DNA of 64,000 nt from assembly GCF_025398175.1 (NCBI RefSeq), contig NZ_CP099735.1, positions 682,001 to 746,000 on the forward strand, read 5' to 3'. The first letter of the stretch is position 1; every line of letters starts with the position of its first letter. Below, in pieces: positions 1 to 8,083 of this stretch. The position numbers and the translations under genes are program-made. The notes under the pieces were generated by a model. It did no database searches. It was not told the DNA's origin and saw only the letters and a program-made list of their open reading frames with translations. The DNA is from Photobacterium sp. TY1-4 (GTDB taxonomy: Bacteria; Pseudomonadota; Gammaproteobacteria; Enterobacterales; Vibrionaceae).

Positions 1-16
1 TTGATAAGTAGTTATT

Positions 17-95
17 CTACAATCAAAAATTATAACGCGGTTATCGAGCATTTTAACCAGCTAGGATGACCAGTTATTTACTGCGATTGGTATTA
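17..95. repeat. Right arm of a MITE-like interspersed repeat
   Basis: These 79 bases align without gaps to 17690..17768; direct comparison gives 72 of 79 identical. The shared end reads GATTGGTATTA and forms the stop codon of the adjacent minus-strand gene in both places. The left arm of this copy lies outside the window or has diverged. No coding capacity is seen. Confidence 0.8.
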
Positions 96-557
96 TTCAG
101 CCAATGATTCGGACATGACAGTTTCGCGATCGTGGGCTTTGAACGCGATGGCATCCACTTCAATCTGCATCCCTTTCAGGGCCAGTGCCGGGACCGGGAT
201 CAAAGTGCTGGCCGGCAGATGCGCCGGATCCCAGGTGCGGCTGACGGCGTCGCTCCAGATTGCCAGTTTGTCCGCGTTGTGATCGACAATCAGCACGGTA
301 ATTTTGACGATATCTTCGAACTGCAATCCATACTCGGCCAACGCAATGCCGAGGTTCTTGAGGGTAAATTCAACCTGGCGGCTGAAATCATGACTCAGGG
401 TATGATCGAGATCTTCACCGCCACTCTGACCGGAGATAAATACCAGCTCGCCCGAGCTGGGAGCGGAAACGCTGTGGCAGAAACCAAAGGGAGTCGGGTT
501 AAACAACGCGGTAGGGTTATGGTGCTTGAGGGCATGTTGAGCATTTGTATTTTTCAT
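93..557 (-). CDS. RidA/YjgF family protein (enamine/imine deaminase-like)
   Basis: The 154-residue product is a little longer than the usual 125-130 residues of RidA because of an N-terminal extension. The family core is visible: VFISGQSG near residue 40, the QVEFTLKNLGIAL helix near 60, and a C-terminal stretch containing VPALALKGMQIEVDAIA. RidA proteins hydrolyse reactive 2-aminoacrylate or imine intermediates released by PLP enzymes. It lies just downstream of the doeD aminotransferase, so damage control or a step in ectoine/diaminobutyrate breakdown is a reasonable inference. The start is supported by AAGGAAGACC directly before the ATG. It has its own promoter with a 20-bp palindrome (see 608..638). 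Its stop codon is supplied by the end of a repeat element. The exact substrate is unknown. Confidence 0.85.
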   Translation of the reverse strand: MKNTNAQHALKHHNPTALFNPTPFGFCHSVSAPSSGELVFISGQSGGEDLDHTLSHDFSRQVEFTLKNLGIALAEYGLQFEDIVKITVLIVDHNADKLAIWSDAVSRTWDPAHLPASTLIPVPALALKGMQIEVDAIAFKAHDRETVMSESLAE

Positions 558-607
558 GGGTCTTCCTTCTGATGCTGAGTATTGATGCTTATTGATGAAT
601 ACGACGT

Positions 608-638
608 AGCATAAAACCTCAGGTTAACCTGAGGTCAA
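608..638 (-). promoter_or_regulatory. SoxR/MerR-type promoter upstream of ridA
   Basis: On the minus strand a -35 TTGACC (633..638) and a -10 TATGCT (608..613) are separated by 19 bp, the overlong spacer typical of MerR-family promoters. The spacer holds most of a perfect 20-bp palindrome, ACCTCAGGTTAACCTGAGGT (616..635). This differs from the classical SoxR box CCTCAAGTTAACTTGAGG by one symmetric base pair. The ridA start codon lies about 50 bp downstream. Layout and sequence are seen directly; SoxR as the regulator is inferred. Confidence 0.7.
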
Positions 639-734
639 GAAGAAAGATTCAGTCTTTTTTACCGACGTTGATGACCCGAACCTGAGCTCGTCAGGCGCCC
701 AAGGACCGGGTCAGATCAGGCGATCAAATCGACA

Positions 735-2141
735 CTACCGGGGTTGCCATTGCTTGCTGGTCACCAGTTGATCCACCACCTGATTCACTGCCCGAATTGT
801 TTTCGCCACGATCTGATCGACATCGGCGCGAGTCGCGATCAGCGGCGGGGCAAAACCCAGAATATCACCATGCGGCATCGCCCGGGCGATCAACCCTTGC
901 TCAAGGCAGGCCGCCGCCACTTGGGGGCCGACTTTCAGGTTGGGATCAAAATGACCCCGCTGCTGCCGATCAGACGAGAACTCCAGCGCATGCAGCATGC
1001 CGATCCCGCGACTTTCTCCGACCAGCGGATGCTCGCTAAACGCCGCATTCATTTGCTGTTGCAGATACGCCCCGACATCGCGGGCATTGTCGATCAAATT
1101 TTCCCGAGCAATGATATCCAGATTGCACAACGCCGCAGCCGCACCGAGTGGGTGGCCGGAATAGGTATACCCATGACCGAAGGCACCCCAGGTATCGGTC
1201 CCCGCTTCCAGGGTTTGCCATACTTTTTCCCCGACCATCACCCCGGATAGCGGCTGGTAGGCAGACGTCAGTCCTTTCGCGACGGTGATCAAATCCGGTT
1301 TCATGTCATATAAAATCGAGCCGAATGCCGCGCCGAGACGGCCAAAACCACACACCACTTCATCGGCAATCAACAAGACATCATATTTATCCAGCACCTG
1401 ACGGATCGCCTGCCAGTACCCTTCCGGTGGCGGGACTATGCCCCCGGTGCCCAGCACCGGCTCGGCAATCATGGCGGCAACGGTCTCCGGACCCTCGGCC
1501 AGGATCTGCGCCTCCAGTTGATCGGCACAGAACCGGGAAAACTCAAGCTCCGTCATGCTCTCGTCATCACGGCGGTAGTAATACGGCGCGACGGTGTGCT
1601 TGATGCGATCCAGCGGTAAATCAAAGTGAGCGTGAAACAGAGGCAGCCCGGTCATCGAGCCCGACGCAATGCTGGAGCCGTGGTAGCCACGCTCCCTGGC
1701 AATGACTTTCTTCTTCTCCGGCCGCCCGAGCACATTATTGTAATACCACACCAGCTTGAGCTGGGTTTCATTAGCATCACTGCCCGACATGCCGTAATAG
1801 ACCTTGCTCATCCCGTTCGGCGCCATGGCCAGCAATCGCTCAGACAGGTTCACCACCGCCTCGTTGGTATGGCCGACGTAGGTGTGATAATAGGCCAGCT
1901 GTTTCGCCTGCTCATAAATCGCCTCAGCCATCTCGGTACGCCCATAGCCGATATTGACGCAATAGAGGCCGGCAAAGCCGTCAATCAGTTCCCGGTCTTC
2001 CGAGTCCTGAATACGGATCCCGTGGCCGCCGGTCACCACCCGACCCGGCACTTGCCCGGCGGCATACTGCTTCAGGTGGGTTGAGGCGTGAAACACACAT
2101 TGACGGTCCAGCGCCAGTAAGGTTTGCGTTTGTTTATTCAT
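735..2141 (-). CDS. doeD: Class III aminotransferase, probable diaminobutyrate transaminase DoeD
   Basis: This 468-residue PLP-dependent class III (omega) aminotransferase has the glycine-rich cofactor site MSGSDANET near residue 120, the LIADEVVCGFGR segment holding the PLP-ring aspartate, and the Schiff-base lysine in ITVAKGLTSAYQP. In ectoine catabolism DoeD converts L-2,4-diaminobutyrate to aspartate semialdehyde. The assignment rests on the upstream doeX, doeB and doeA on the same strand. By sequence alone it could equally be a polyamine or beta-alanine transaminase. I start at the ATG at 2141, preceded by GAGGGGAAG; an in-frame ATG nine codons upstream lacks a good ribosome-binding site. 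A 338-bp gap separates it from doeX, so it may have its own promoter. Confidence 0.8.
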   Translation of the reverse strand: MNKQTQTLLALDRQCVFHASTHLKQYAAGQVPGRVVTGGHGIRIQDSEDRELIDGFAGLYCVNIGYGRTEMAEAIYEQAKQLAYYHTYVGHTNEAVVNLSERLLAMAPNGMSKVYYGMSGSDANETQLKLVWYYNNVLGRPEKKKVIARERGYHGSSIASGSMTGLPLFHAHFDLPLDRIKHTVAPYYYRRDDESMTELEFSRFCADQLEAQILAEGPETVAAMIAEPVLGTGGIVPPPEGYWQAIRQVLDKYDVLLIADEVVCGFGRLGAAFGSILYDMKPDLITVAKGLTSAYQPLSGVMVGEKVWQTLEAGTDTWGAFGHGYTYSGHPLGAAAALCNLDIIARENLIDNARDVGAYLQQQMNAAFSEHPLVGESRGIGMLHALEFSSDRQQRGHFDPNLKVGPQVAAACLEQGLIARAMPHGDILGFAPPLIATRADVDQIVAKTIRAVNQVVDQLVTSKQWQPR

Positions 2142-2479
2142 CGGTCTTCCCCTCTCAGTGGTGGCCATCTCAGCATGGCCTCAATCCACAGCGCTGCGTG
2201 ACATTCACGAGCCAATGATGGCACCCCGACTTTGCGACGTTCATCAGATCTCCCAAGCACACGTCCAGGCCCCTCCTTTCAGCCTAAGCAAATTTTCCGT
2301 CGACTTTTTCTGAAGCCCCGCACACCATTTTGGTGATTTTTCTGGAAGGAAGGCGATTGTTTGGCTTTTTTCCCGTGGGCCGCTCCTTAGCCGAAGTGGG
2401 CATGACGCGTCGTCAAATCGTTTGCACAACGTTTCAAAAGCAATGCGTTGCGAAGCTGGCAAGCTTCTGGGGCGGCGAC
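2142..2479. other. Intergenic region upstream of doeD
   Basis: This 338-bp gap lies between doeX and doeD, both on the minus strand. It probably holds a doeD promoter, but I could not identify convincing -35/-10 or sigma-54 elements. No credible gene is seen. Confidence 0.4.
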
Positions 2480-2959
2480 TCAGCGCAGCAGGTGTGGCGA
2501 GAGGTTCAGCACCGGCTCATCGCGCTTGATGGTCTTGGTTACAATGTAGGTAAAGTAGCGCTCAATGCCGAGATCAGCATCAAGCCAGCGATCGATCAGG
2601 CGCTGGTACTGATCAATATCTTCGGTTTGCACTTTGAGGATATAGTCCACCCCGCCGCCGGTGGCATAACATTCGGTGACGGCAGTGCACTCGGCAATAT
2701 AAGATTCAAAACGGCGGAACGCTTCGGCATGGTGCTGTTTCAGGGCAATCTCCACCAGCACGGCGGTACATTTAACCAGCAGCTCCCGGTTAATCCGGGC
2801 GCCGTATCCCTCAATGATCCCGGCGGCTTCGAGCTTTTTCACCCGCTCCCAGCACGGGCTGACGGACAAGTTGATGGCATCGGCCAGATGCGATTTGGTG
2901 ATCCGGCCGTTGTGCTGCAATATCTGCAAAATTTTCACATCATAGCGATCAAGTCGCAT
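2480..2959 (-). CDS. doeX: Lrp/AsnC family regulator, DoeX-like
   Basis: The 159-residue protein has the Lrp/AsnC layout. The N-terminal winged helix-turn-helix (DRYDVKILQILQHNGRIT near residue 4, then SHLADAINLSVSPCWERVKKLE) is followed by a RAM ligand-binding domain with the YATGGGVDYILKVQ strand-turn near residue 100. DoeX is the Lrp/AsnC regulator of ectoine degradation, known to respond to catabolic intermediates. Identity is inferred from its place 29 bp after doeB in the same direction. Co-transcription with doeAB is likely. Family membership is firm; the effector is not visible. Confidence 0.85.
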   Translation of the reverse strand: MRLDRYDVKILQILQHNGRITKSHLADAINLSVSPCWERVKKLEAAGIIEGYGARINRELLVKCTAVLVEIALKQHHAEAFRRFESYIAECTAVTECYATGGGVDYILKVQTEDIDQYQRLIDRWLDADLGIERYFTYIVTKTIKRDEPVLNLSPHLLR

Positions 2960-2988
2960 GGTTTTCCTCCCTGGATGTTTATCACCCG

Positions 2989-3990
2989 CTACTCAGACAG
3001 CACCCGGGCAATTACGGCAATCGTATCTCCCATATTGACCAGCGCCGGATGACGGCGGGCAGCCAGCATGCCATCGCGCTGCGCCCGGTAGATGTGAGGC
3101 GGCTCCCCCGTCCGTTCCATTGAGTAGATGCCGGCAATCACATCGCCTTCGCGGACAGCTGCGCCCAGCGGCACCTCAAACGCGGCGATCCCATGATGCT
3201 CACTTTGCAGATAGCAACTGGCATCAGCCATGTCCAACTCCCGGGTGGGTTGGGCTGGCAGCTCAACCTCATCACGCAAAATACCGGCCACCCGGAGAAA
3301 ATTGCGGATCCCGCGATCGGCACAAGCAATCGACGCCGGTGTGCTGCTCCCGCCGCCGCCCAGCTCCGTGGTGACAAACACCTTTCCCTGCGACTCAACG
3401 GCAGTGTCATAGAGTCCGGCAGGATCCATCTCCACCATCCGCATGGTATAGGGCGCACCGAACAATCTCGCCGCCTGCCAGCAGGCCGCCTCCTGCTCCG
3501 GATCACCCAGACGATGCGCCGCAGCAAACGGGATGATATCCAGAGTCTTGCCACCGGAGTGAATATCCAACGCATATTGGCACCGTGGCACCAGATAACG
3601 ATTGAAATAATCAGCAATTTTTTCCGTCACGCTGCCGGTCGGATCACCCGGAAATGCCCGGTTTAAATTGCCCCGATCTATTGGCGAGGTTCGCGAGCCA
3701 TTCTCCACCGCCGGGTGATTCATCATCGGCACGATCATCACCCGTCCGGTGATCATCTCCGACCTGAGCTGATGCGAGAGCTTGAGCAAGCTGGTGATCC
3801 CTTCATATTCATCACCATGGTTCCCGCCGGTCAGCAGCGCCGTCGGACCGTCACCATTTTTCACCACAGTGATCGGGATCATCACCGCGCCCCAGGCGGA
3901 ACCATCATGGGAATAGGGCAACTTCAAAAACCCGTGCTGTACACCGTCCAGATCAAAATCCACGCTGGCGCTCATCGATGTCGGTTGCAT
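2989..3990 (-). CDS. doeB: N-alpha-acetyl-L-2,4-diaminobutyrate deacetylase DoeB
   Basis: The 333-residue zinc hydrolase belongs to the succinylglutamate desuccinylase/aspartoacylase family. Zinc-site motifs are visible: GGNHGDEYEG (H and E ligands) near residue 56 and LDIHSGG (second H) near 141, with RGNLNRAFPG between them. A catalytic-type glutamate sits in TTELGGGG near 208. DoeB removes acetate from N-alpha-acetyl-diaminobutyrate, the product of ectoine hydrolysis. It lies 59 bp after doeA and 29 bp before doeX, and the length matches DoeB. Recognition is good because the whole doe gene order is present. Confidence 0.88.
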   Translation of the reverse strand: MQPTSMSASVDFDLDGVQHGFLKLPYSHDGSAWGAVMIPITVVKNGDGPTALLTGGNHGDEYEGITSLLKLSHQLRSEMITGRVMIVPMMNHPAVENGSRTSPIDRGNLNRAFPGDPTGSVTEKIADYFNRYLVPRCQYALDIHSGGKTLDIIPFAAAHRLGDPEQEAACWQAARLFGAPYTMRMVEMDPAGLYDTAVESQGKVFVTTELGGGGSSTPASIACADRGIRNFLRVAGILRDEVELPAQPTRELDMADASCYLQSEHHGIAAFEVPLGAAVREGDVIAGIYSMERTGEPPHIYRAQRDGMLAARRHPALVNMGDTIAVIARVLSE

Positions 3991-4049
3991 GGCCCATCCT
4001 TATTTAATACCCATTGAAAGTCCGGAATGCGTGATTCCCGGCCACAGGC

Positions 4050-5237
4050 TTAATGTTTGACGAATAGATGACGCGGAAAGTCGCAGAGTGTTTTGGCCCC
4101 AAACCGGGTGATCACAATACTCTCGGTGGTCTCCAGTCCCCAGTCTTCAAACCACAAGCCGGGCATGAAATGAAAGGTCATCCCTTCCTGCAACACCGTG
4201 TTGTCGGTGGCCCGCAGGCTCATGGTTCGCTCTCCCCAATCCGGCGGGTAACTGAGCCCAATCGGATAGCCGCAACGGGCACCATTGCGGGAAAAACCGG
4301 CTTTATCCAGCACATCATTGAGCGCATTGGCAATGTCGGCGCAGGTATTGCCCGGCCGCGCGACTTCCAGTCCGGCCTCAATGCCACGGGTTAAGGCCTC
4401 ATCCGCCCGCTTGAATTTATCCCCCGGCTCGCCGAGAAAAATGGTCCGCGACAGCGGGCAGTGATAGCGCCGGTGGGCACCGGCGATCTCGAAGAAAGTC
4501 CCTTCCCCTTTCTGGAACGGGCGATCATCCCAGGTGAGATGCGGCGCCGATGCATCCGCACCAGACGGCAACAGCGGCACAATCGCCGCGTAGTCGCCGT
4601 AATACCCGTCATGGCCAAGCACCGCATGGCGGTTCAGCTCCGCCACCAGGTGATGTTTGGGCAAGCCCGGTTCAATCATGTCGAACGCCACCCGGTGCAT
4701 GTTTTCTACGATCCGGGCGGCGGTATACATATAAGTCAGCTCTTGATCCGATTTCACCGCCCGACACCAGTTCACCAGTCCGGTGGCATCAATCAGAGAA
4801 GCATTGGGCATATGGGTGGTCAGCGCTTCGTAAGCGGTGGCGCTGAAATAATAGTTGTCTTTCTCGACCCCAATCCGGCCCCGATCCCATAATTTCGGCG
4901 CCAACACGGCTTCGACCAGAAATTCCATCGGATGCAGCGGTAAGTTCATCACGTAATGATCCGGGTAGAAGGTGACATTTTCTTTCGCCATATACACGGT
5001 TCGGTACGCCCCGTTGGCATCCTGCACCCGGCCAAACCAGATCGGATCGCCGCTCGGCCCCACCACCACGCATTGGGGCACATAGAATGACCAACCATCA
5101 TAGCCGGTGAGCCAGGACATATTCGACGGATCATGAATGATCAGAACATCCAGCTCCTGCGCTTCCATTGAAAATCTGACTTTGGCTAACCGGGATTGGT
5201 ATTCTTCCAAAGAAAACGACATTGCAACGCCTCTCAT
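4050..5237 (-). CDS. doeA: Ectoine hydrolase DoeA
   Basis: This is a 395-residue M24 (creatinase/aminopeptidase P fold) protein. An N-terminal creatinase-type domain with HDPSNMSWLTGYDGWSFY near residue 35 is followed by the catalytic domain with GDYAAIVPLLPSG and FFEIAGAHRRYHCPLSR near 245-275. The classical M24 metal-ligand aspartates are not evident, as in the metal-free creatinase branch. DoeA opens the ectoine ring to N-acetyl-diaminobutyrate. It is the first gene of a doeA-doeB-doeX run. The ATG at 5237 has GGAG eight bases upstream; a second in-frame ATG at 5222 is also possible. Use of ectoine as carbon/nitrogen source fits a halophilic or marine host. Confidence 0.88.
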   Translation of the reverse strand: MRGVAMSFSLEEYQSRLAKVRFSMEAQELDVLIIHDPSNMSWLTGYDGWSFYVPQCVVVGPSGDPIWFGRVQDANGAYRTVYMAKENVTFYPDHYVMNLPLHPMEFLVEAVLAPKLWDRGRIGVEKDNYYFSATAYEALTTHMPNASLIDATGLVNWCRAVKSDQELTYMYTAARIVENMHRVAFDMIEPGLPKHHLVAELNRHAVLGHDGYYGDYAAIVPLLPSGADASAPHLTWDDRPFQKGEGTFFEIAGAHRRYHCPLSRTIFLGEPGDKFKRADEALTRGIEAGLEVARPGNTCADIANALNDVLDKAGFSRNGARCGYPIGLSYPPDWGERTMSLRATDNTVLQEGMTFHFMPGLWFEDWGLETTESIVITRFGAKTLCDFPRHLFVKH

Positions 5238-5629
5238 CGCCCGTCTCCTTCATCTGTTTTCAGCCTGATTGACTTTCAGGGACGTTGTGGTCATCACGAC
5301 CATCCGAATCAAATTATTATTGTATGAAATTCATCATCAGGGCTCTGGTCGTATGGGCGACCTCAAGGCAGCGTCTGATAACTGCTGTCACGAATCAGCA
5401 ATGCATGGATGTACGCCTGAATTTCGGCGTACCTCTTTACTGAAACATGAGTTCTTGTTGAGCGTAAACAGCTCTTGTTAAATGTAGATGACTCTTGTTA
5501 AACGTAGCTGGCTCACGCGGGATTTATCAAGCGCATTTTGCAGAAGGGACAAAATCAAGAAAAGCTGACAGGCGCTTGGCTTAGGCAAGATCTCACTTGG
5601 TATCGAACACTTCAGCTCGACCGGCTTGC
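5238..5629. other. Intergenic region, doeA promoter side
   Basis: This 392-bp region lies upstream of doeA and downstream of the nucleotidyltransferase stop. It should contain the doeA promoter (not identified) and holds three tandem 20-bp repeats at 5452..5511. No gene is seen. Confidence 0.5.
5452..5511. repeat. Three imperfect 20-bp tandem repeats
   Basis: Units start at 5452, 5472 and 5492 and share CTCTTGTTAAAYGTAG-like sequence. Units two and three differ at only a few positions, and unit one is more diverged. The spacing is exactly 20 bp, close to two helical turns, so a row of protein-binding sites is possible. Function is unknown. Confidence 0.6.
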
Positions 5630-6205
5630 TCACTTGACGACCGTCAGCTTCGGCCACTGCCGAAGCCAGTGCTTGGATTGCAACCGGTCTTCAAAAACAC
5701 TGCCAGACCGTTTGGGATTGTGCGTCACTTGCAGTTGAAATAAAGATTCCAGGCCAAACGCGGCAATACATGCATAGCGCTGCGGGGCGATTTGCCGGAT
5801 GGCGACCGCCGTTTCTTTTTCCACCCAGAAAGACATCGCATCCAGCACGCTCTGGTAGGGGCGGTCCCCATTGCGCACATGCATCCGGGCCTGATTCCGG
5901 ACCTGCCAGTTCAGTTGCGGCAATTGCGCCTTCAACTGGGATTCGTATCTCTCGCTAGTCTGCGGATCGGCTTCTGCCGGGTCAAAGTAGATCACGTCGA
6001 CATCATTGAGCGGGGTCGTTTCAGCGTAATGATGCAACCTGTCCCAGACCAGGTTCCGGACAAATCCCGCGGCAATATAACCTTGGGGTAAGTTCAGCTG
6101 GCTGACGCACGCCAGCGCCTGCTGGCGCAGTGGATCCTGAGACACCCAATCGAAAATCTGCTGTTGTGCGTTCGTGGCGGTGGCCATCGCTTGTCGCTTC
6201 GTCAT
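5630..6205 (-). CDS. Nucleotidyltransferase-fold family protein
   Basis: The 191-residue product resembles the COG3575/NTP_transf_6 family of small predicted nucleotidyltransferases. An N-terminal glycine-containing segment (GYIAAGFVRNLVWDRLH, near residue 42) is followed by PLNDVDVIYFDP near 65, which supplies the D-x-D acidic pair. A FGLESLFQLQVTHNP motif near residue 150 is typical of the family. The substrate is unknown. I chose the ATG at 6205 because AAGGGA lies about eight bases upstream; longer starts lack one. It is divergent from the asparagine-synthetase-like gene, 116 bp away, and may share a promoter region with it. Confidence 0.75.
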   Translation of the reverse strand: MTKRQAMATATNAQQQIFDWVSQDPLRQQALACVSQLNLPQGYIAAGFVRNLVWDRLHHYAETTPLNDVDVIYFDPAEADPQTSERYESQLKAQLPQLNWQVRNQARMHVRNGDRPYQSVLDAMSFWVEKETAVAIRQIAPQRYACIAAFGLESLFQLQVTHNPKRSGSVFEDRLQSKHWLRQWPKLTVVK

Positions 6206-6321
6206 CCATCGCTTCCCTTCTCTGAGCTCGAACCCGAAGCATAGCATGGTCGACACCTGAATCAGACTGGCACGAACCTCGCAAGTCCCTCAGGAACCCA
6301 TATCGACAACGGAGTGTGGTG

Positions 6322-7995
6322 ATGGCTATCCTTGCAGGTTATATCTCATTGACCAAACAACCCGACCCCGAGATGATTCGGCAACTGTCACGGGTCTTTG
6401 CCGAGTATCCCACCGAACAATTGCAACGCTTTGCTTGCCCGCAGGGCGTGTTACTGCAGTATGACTTTGATGCTTACCATCAGCCCGCCTGGTTGCAGAA
6501 TGAAACGCAATTTGCGACGCTGATTGGCCATCCGCTACTCACTCACGACCGCCAAGCTGATTTGGTCACCCTCGCCAACGCTGCAGCCAACCGTCCGCAA
6601 GTGCTGCATTCGTGCGAAGGGGTGTTTTGTCTGGCGCACTTTGATCGGCTGCAGCCCAAATTAACCGTCGCGACCGATCCTTTGGGCTTGCGCCCCTTTT
6701 ACTGGATGCCCTATCAAAGCGGCTACCTGTTCAGCTCCCGGCTTAGCCTGTTCAAACAGCTAAACCTGCCGCTGACCACCAATACCGACGCGCTGTGTGA
6801 ACTGGCAACCCTGGGCTATACCCTGCTCGACCATACCCCTTATACGGAAGTTCGCTGCGCGTATCCGGGCGAAATCATCACCATTTCTGCCGAGGGATTT
6901 CATACCGAGCGCTATTTTGACTGGACGGCGTTAGCCAACCGAACCGTGCCGTTTGAGGAGGCGTTGTGTGGGGTTGATCAAGCCTTTCAACAGGTTTTCG
7001 CCAAAACCACCCAAGGCTCTGAGAGAGCACTCACCACGTTATCCGGCGGGCTGGACTCCCGGCTCATTGCCTGTGAAATGTTGCGCCGAAAAATGCCGTT
7101 CAAAGCGTTTAACTTTTCCCAACAGCAAAGCCAGGATCTCGACTGTGCCCAAATCTTCGCCGAGCAGAACCAAATCGATCTGGAAGTGATTCAAGTCCGG
7201 GATACGCAGGCCCACTCCGTCGAGCAGAAAATCGGCCACTACTGGCGACGTCTGGCCCATCCGGACTACGACAGCGTCACCCGGCCACAACTGGCCTGGT
7301 CCGGCAACGGCGGAAGCGTCGGCATGGGCCTGATCTACTTCAGCGATAAAGTCTATCGGGCCGCCAAAACTCAGAATTTGGAGACGCTGATCCACGCCTA
7401 TCTGGAGCAGCAGTTTGCCTATCTGCCACAATCTGTGGTCAACCATGCCCGACACCTGCAGAACCGGCTGATCGACAACCTCAAACAAGCCTTCGCCCCC
7501 CTGCGCACGCTCCCGCTGGAGAAAGCCTACCAGTTGTTTCTGTTCCTCAACGATCAGCATCACCACCTGTCCCTGCCCGCCGAGCACATCGCCGAGTATC
7601 AGATGGAGTTCTTCCATCCGTTTTATTCATGGAAAGTGTTGCAATATCCACTGTCCCAGCCGGTGGAAAAAGTTCGAAAACACGCGTTCTATCATGCCTG
7701 GCTCAAGCAGTCCTATCCGAATGCCCTGAAATCGCCATGGCAGGCCTATCCGGGTCATCTGCCTTGCCCTATCGCGCTGGAAAACAATGCTTCATCACAA
7801 TCACAGTGGCAGTTCAAGCGTCGTCAACTGGTGCCGTTGAGCGACATATTGTCCAGTTGGCTGACCGTGATCCGATTCAGCCGCCATAATCTGATCAAGA
7901 AAGCGCCCTTTACCCTGCTCTGCCTGATGCATCTACTGGGCGTTAAAAATGCACTGACCCAGCTCAATACAGCGAAGCAGTTTACTCAGTGGTAG
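6322..7995 (+). CDS. Asparagine-synthetase-like ATP-pyrophosphatase ligase lacking the glutaminase cysteine
   Basis: The 557-residue protein is organised like asparagine synthetase B. The N-terminal Ntn-amidotransferase-like domain carries DPLGLRPFYWMP near residue 125. The C-terminal synthetase domain holds the PP-loop SGGLDSR near 243. Asparagine synthetases begin MCGIAG with a catalytic Cys2; here the start reads MAILAGY, so the position is alanine and glutamine hydrolysis should be impossible. The protein may use ammonia or another amine, or make an amide or lactam as in lasso-cyclase and beta-lactam-synthetase relatives. The ATG at 6322 has GGAG seven bases upstream; GTG codons at 6316 and 6319 are alternatives but would not restore a cysteine. 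No precursor peptide gene is visible nearby. Confidence 0.75.
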   Translation: MAILAGYISLTKQPDPEMIRQLSRVFAEYPTEQLQRFACPQGVLLQYDFDAYHQPAWLQNETQFATLIGHPLLTHDRQADLVTLANAAANRPQVLHSCEGVFCLAHFDRLQPKLTVATDPLGLRPFYWMPYQSGYLFSSRLSLFKQLNLPLTTNTDALCELATLGYTLLDHTPYTEVRCAYPGEIITISAEGFHTERYFDWTALANRTVPFEEALCGVDQAFQQVFAKTTQGSERALTTLSGGLDSRLIACEMLRRKMPFKAFNFSQQQSQDLDCAQIFAEQNQIDLEVIQVRDTQAHSVEQKIGHYWRRLAHPDYDSVTRPQLAWSGNGGSVGMGLIYFSDKVYRAAKTQNLETLIHAYLEQQFAYLPQSVVNHARHLQNRLIDNLKQAFAPLRTLPLEKAYQLFLFLNDQHHHLSLPAEHIAEYQMEFFHPFYSWKVLQYPLSQPVEKVRKHAFYHAWLKQSYPNALKSPWQAYPGHLPCPIALENNASSQSQWQFKRRQLVPLSDILSSWLTVIRFSRHNLIKKAPFTLLCLMHLLGVKNALTQLNTAKQFTQW

Positions 7996-8036
7996 GTTAC
8001 ACCGGGTGGTAAAACGCCCCTGACCTTAAAAAGCAA

Positions 8037-8055
8037 GCCCGCAAGATGTGCGGGC
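8037..8055. terminator. Bidirectional rho-independent terminator
   Basis: The stem GCCCGCA/TGCGGGC with a 5-base loop is followed by TTTTGCTTG on the plus strand and preceded by an A-rich stretch. It lies between convergent genes and can serve both. Confidence 0.85.
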
Positions 8056-8083
8056 TTTTGCTTGTTCAATCTCAGTCGGCAGA

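Noticed and set aside
2142..2479. Sigma-54 promoter upstream of doeD
   Set aside because: TGG-containing candidates were seen but none has the GG and GC dinucleotides at the required spacing.
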